Assembly: GCF_041320665.1 (NCBI RefSeq)
Contig: NZ_CP166730.1
Location: 186,001 to 250,000 of the forward strand
Direction of reading: 5' to 3'
Origin: Comamonas sp. GB3 AK4-5
Lineage (GTDB): Bacteria > Pseudomonadota > Gammaproteobacteria > Burkholderiales > Burkholderiaceae_C
Length of the DNA: 64,000 nt
Both the position numbers and the translations under genes were made by a program. The notes below the pieces were generated by a model that was not told the origin of the DNA, did no database searches, and was given only the letters and a program-made list of their open reading frames with translations. Shown here piece by piece: positions 62,196 to 64,000 of the stretch. Position 1 is the stretch's first letter. Each line of letters opens with the position of its first letter.

Positions 62196-63106
62196 GTGCC
62201 GCCGAGCTGGTCCTGGATGTGCACAATGCCACGGGAGAAAGCCCCGTCTGGCAGGCGGCCGAACAGGCGCTGTATTGGGCCGACATTCCACATGGGGTGC
62301 TGCACCGCTGGCAGGCGGAACTTGCCCAGCATATGCGCTGGAAATTGCCGCAGATGCTGGCCTGCATGGCCCCCTACCAGGGTGATCCCCAGCGGTGGAT
62401 TGCGGGCCTGGAAGACGGGTTGTATGAGGTGACGCTGGATGAGGGCTATGGCCGCGCAAGCGTGCAGGCGCTGGCCAGGGTGGAGCACCCCATGCCGGGC
62501 ATGCGCTTCAACGATGGCCGCTGCGATCGCCAGGGGCGCTTCATTGCCGGGACCATGCTGATGGACATGGCGGCCGCCCGGCCGGTGGGGCAGGTGTACC
62601 GGCTGGGCGCGCAGGAGCTGCACAGCGGGAGCGCCACCGATTTACGGCTCGGGCCGCTGCTGACCCCGAATGGCCTGGCCTTCAGCCCGGACGGCAAAAC
62701 CATGTACCTGTCGGACTCGCATCCGCTGTCGCAAACCATCTGGGCCTTTGATTACGACATCGACACCGGAACGCCCAGCAAGCGCCGAGTGTGGGTCGAT
62801 ATGCAGCCCCTGCCCGGCCGGCCCGATGGGGCAGCCATGGATGTGGACGGGGGTTACTGGATTTGCGGCAACGACGCCGGCCTGGTGCACCGCTTCACCC
62901 CGGCCGGAAAACTGGACCGCTCCCTGGTCGTACCCGTCAAGAAACCGGCCATGTGCGCCTTTGGCGGGCGTGATCTGGACACCTTGTTCGTCACATCCAT
63001 ACGCCCGCAAGGCGTGGACCTGGCGGACCAACCCCTGGCGGGAGGTGTTTTCGCGCTGCAGCCCGGTGTGCAAGGGCTGGCCGAAACCGCTTTCAAGGGG
63101 GAATGA
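62192..63106 (+). CDS. SMP-30/gluconolactonase family lactonase
   Basis: A 304-residue six-bladed beta-propeller of the SMP-30 family. Motifs: [21 protein letters not shown] with a metal-ligand Glu, [19 protein letters not shown] with Asn/Asp ligands, [20 protein letters not shown], and [13 protein letters not shown]. It probably opens the galactaro- or glucarolactone made by uronate dehydrogenase. The start overlaps the udh stop (ATGA), so the two are translationally coupled. Other sugar lactones are possible from the fold alone. Confidence 0.92.
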   Translation: MSAAELVLDVHNATGESPVWQAAEQALYWADIPHGVLHRWQAELAQHMRWKLPQMLACMAPYQGDPQRWIAGLEDGLYEVTLDEGYGRASVQALARVEHPMPGMRFNDGRCDRQGRFIAGTMLMDMAAARPVGQVYRLGAQELHSGSATDLRLGPLLTPNGLAFSPDGKTMYLSDSHPLSQTIWAFDYDIDTGTPSKRRVWVDMQPLPGRPDGAAMDVDGGYWICGNDAGLVHRFTPAGKLDRSLVVPVKKPAMCAFGGRDLDTLFVTSIRPQGVDLADQPLAGGVFALQPGVQGLAETAFKGE

Positions 63107-63182
63107 AGACGAAGACAGCGCAACGCAGGCACGGCGAGGGCACATGGCCTGCACCCACTTTCTCCACACAAAAGGTAGATCT

Positions 63183-64000
63183 ATGCGATTCAAGAAACTG
63201 TGGACGGCCCTGGCCGTCAGTTTGGTGTCGATGGCGGCGAGCGCCACGGAATTTCGCGCCTCCGACATCCAGCCCGAAGACTATCCCACCGTGCTCGCCA
63301 TCCACTTCATGGGCGAGCGCCTGAAGACCCTGTCAGGGGGCAAGCACAGCATCCGGCTGTATCCCAGCGGCTCGCTGGGGGGCGAGAAGGAAACCATAGA
63401 GCAGGCCAAGATCGGTGCGCTGGCCATGGTGCGTGTGAATGTGGGCGCCATGAACAATGTGTGCAGGGAAACCATTGTGCCCACCATGCCGTTTCTGTTC
63501 CGGTCGACGGCGCATATGCACAAGGTGCTCGATGGCCCCATAGGCGAGGAGATCTTGAAGGCCTGCGAAAAGCAAGGCTTCATCGGGCTGGCGTTTTATG
63601 ACAGCGGTGCGCGCTCTATGTTCACTGCCAAGAAACCGATCAGAAGCTTTGCCGACATGAAGGGCATGAAGGTGCGCGTGCAGCAGTCCGACCTGTGGGT
63701 GAGCATGCTCGAAGCCATGGGCGCCAACGCCACGCCCATGCCCATGGGCGAGGTTTACACCGGCCTGAAAACCAGCCTCATCGATGCGGCAGAAAACAAC
63801 TACCCCACCTATGAAAGCTCGCGCGCCTTCGAGGTGGCCAAGTACTTCACCAAGACCGAGCATTCCATGGCCCCCGAAATCGTGCTGTTCAGCAAGCGCG
63901 TGTTCGACAAGCTCTCACCGCAGGAGCAAGCCTGGGTGCGCCAGGCAGCCAAGGAGTCGGTGCCCTATATGCGCCGTCAATGGGCCGAGCGCGAGGCCAA
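63183..64000 (+). CDS. TRAP-transporter solute-binding protein DctP, 3'-truncated
   Basis: 272 codons are visible before the window ends. A signal peptide ([21 protein letters not shown]) is followed by the DctP family: [107 protein letters not shown] with the conserved Arg in KVRV that binds the carboxylate. It probably captures uronates in the periplasm; membrane subunit genes are expected beyond the window. The gap from the lactonase is 76 nt. Confidence 0.93.
   Translation, partial: MRFKKLWTALAVSLVSMAASATEFRASDIQPEDYPTVLAIHFMGERLKTLSGGKHSIRLYPSGSLGGEKETIEQAKIGALAMVRVNVGAMNNVCRETIVPTMPFLFRSTAHMHKVLDGPIGEEILKACEKQGFIGLAFYDSGARSMFTAKKPIRSFADMKGMKVRVQQSDLWVSMLEAMGANATPMPMGEVYTGLKTSLIDAAENNYPTYESSRAFEVAKYFTKTEHSMAPEIVLFSKRVFDKLSPQEQAWVRQAAKESVPYMRRQWAEREA

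Overview
The window is high-GC DNA from a betaproteobacterium of the family Comamonadaceae, most likely Comamonas or a close relative. The evidence is indirect: five Bug/TctC-type solute-binding proteins beside catabolic genes, an S-adenosylhomocysteine (SAH) riboswitch in front of a MetH that lacks its homocysteine domain, many CoA-transferase and acyl-CoA genes with adjacent LysR or IclR regulators, and dispersed GC-rich 3'-end repeats. No rRNA, tRNA, CRISPR array, transposase or prophage gene was seen. It reads as chromosomal DNA devoted to catabolism of organic acids, with little sign of recent insertion.

Layout. 1-4452: the end of a histidine utilisation operon (permease, hutD, hutI, hutF). 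4775-12498: a porin, a lipoprotein hydrolase, a large autotransporter, and a two-component system whose regulator gene lies just upstream of the autotransporter. 12532-14911: a divergent CoA-transferase/LysR pair. 15004-28061: twelve minus-strand genes for CoA-dependent degradation of an unidentified acid (ligase, two acyl-CoA-cycle modules, two Bug receptors, and a thiolase-like/DUF35 pair resembling retro-aldolases). 28251-35283: a plus-strand cluster matching the Pseudomonas itaconate-degradation gene set (hydratase, acyl-CoA dehydrogenase, CoA-transferase, MmgE/PrpD, citramalyl-CoA-lyase-like protein) plus a Bug receptor and the wreck of a VOC/glyoxalase gene. 35438-43222: a membrane protein, glutamate dehydrogenase, an FAH-family-like hydratase, a Bug receptor, hutG with an IclR regulator, and a LysR/PACE efflux pair. 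43305-46720: SAH riboswitch, metH, a GNAT acetyltransferase. 46895-49978: a HipA/YjjJ-like kinase with tandem operator repeats and three small envelope proteins. 50082-55187: a LysR-cidAB holin-like pair, a periplasmic cyclase, a DsbA-like protein and another LysR. 55287-64000: a complete oxidative uronate/aldarate pathway (uronate dehydrogenase, lactonase, glucarate dehydratase, KDG dehydratase, semialdehyde dehydrogenase) with a FadR-type regulator, a Bug receptor and the start of a TRAP transporter.

How the genes fit together. Histidine is taken to glutamate through HutI, HutF (formimidoylglutamate deiminase) and HutG, the last encoded 35 kb from the others; glutamate dehydrogenase can carry it to 2-oxoglutarate. 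Uronates also end in 2-oxoglutarate. The itaconate-type cluster would yield pyruvate and acetyl-CoA. Function assignments rest on recognisable family motifs and gene context read by eye; no database search was possible.
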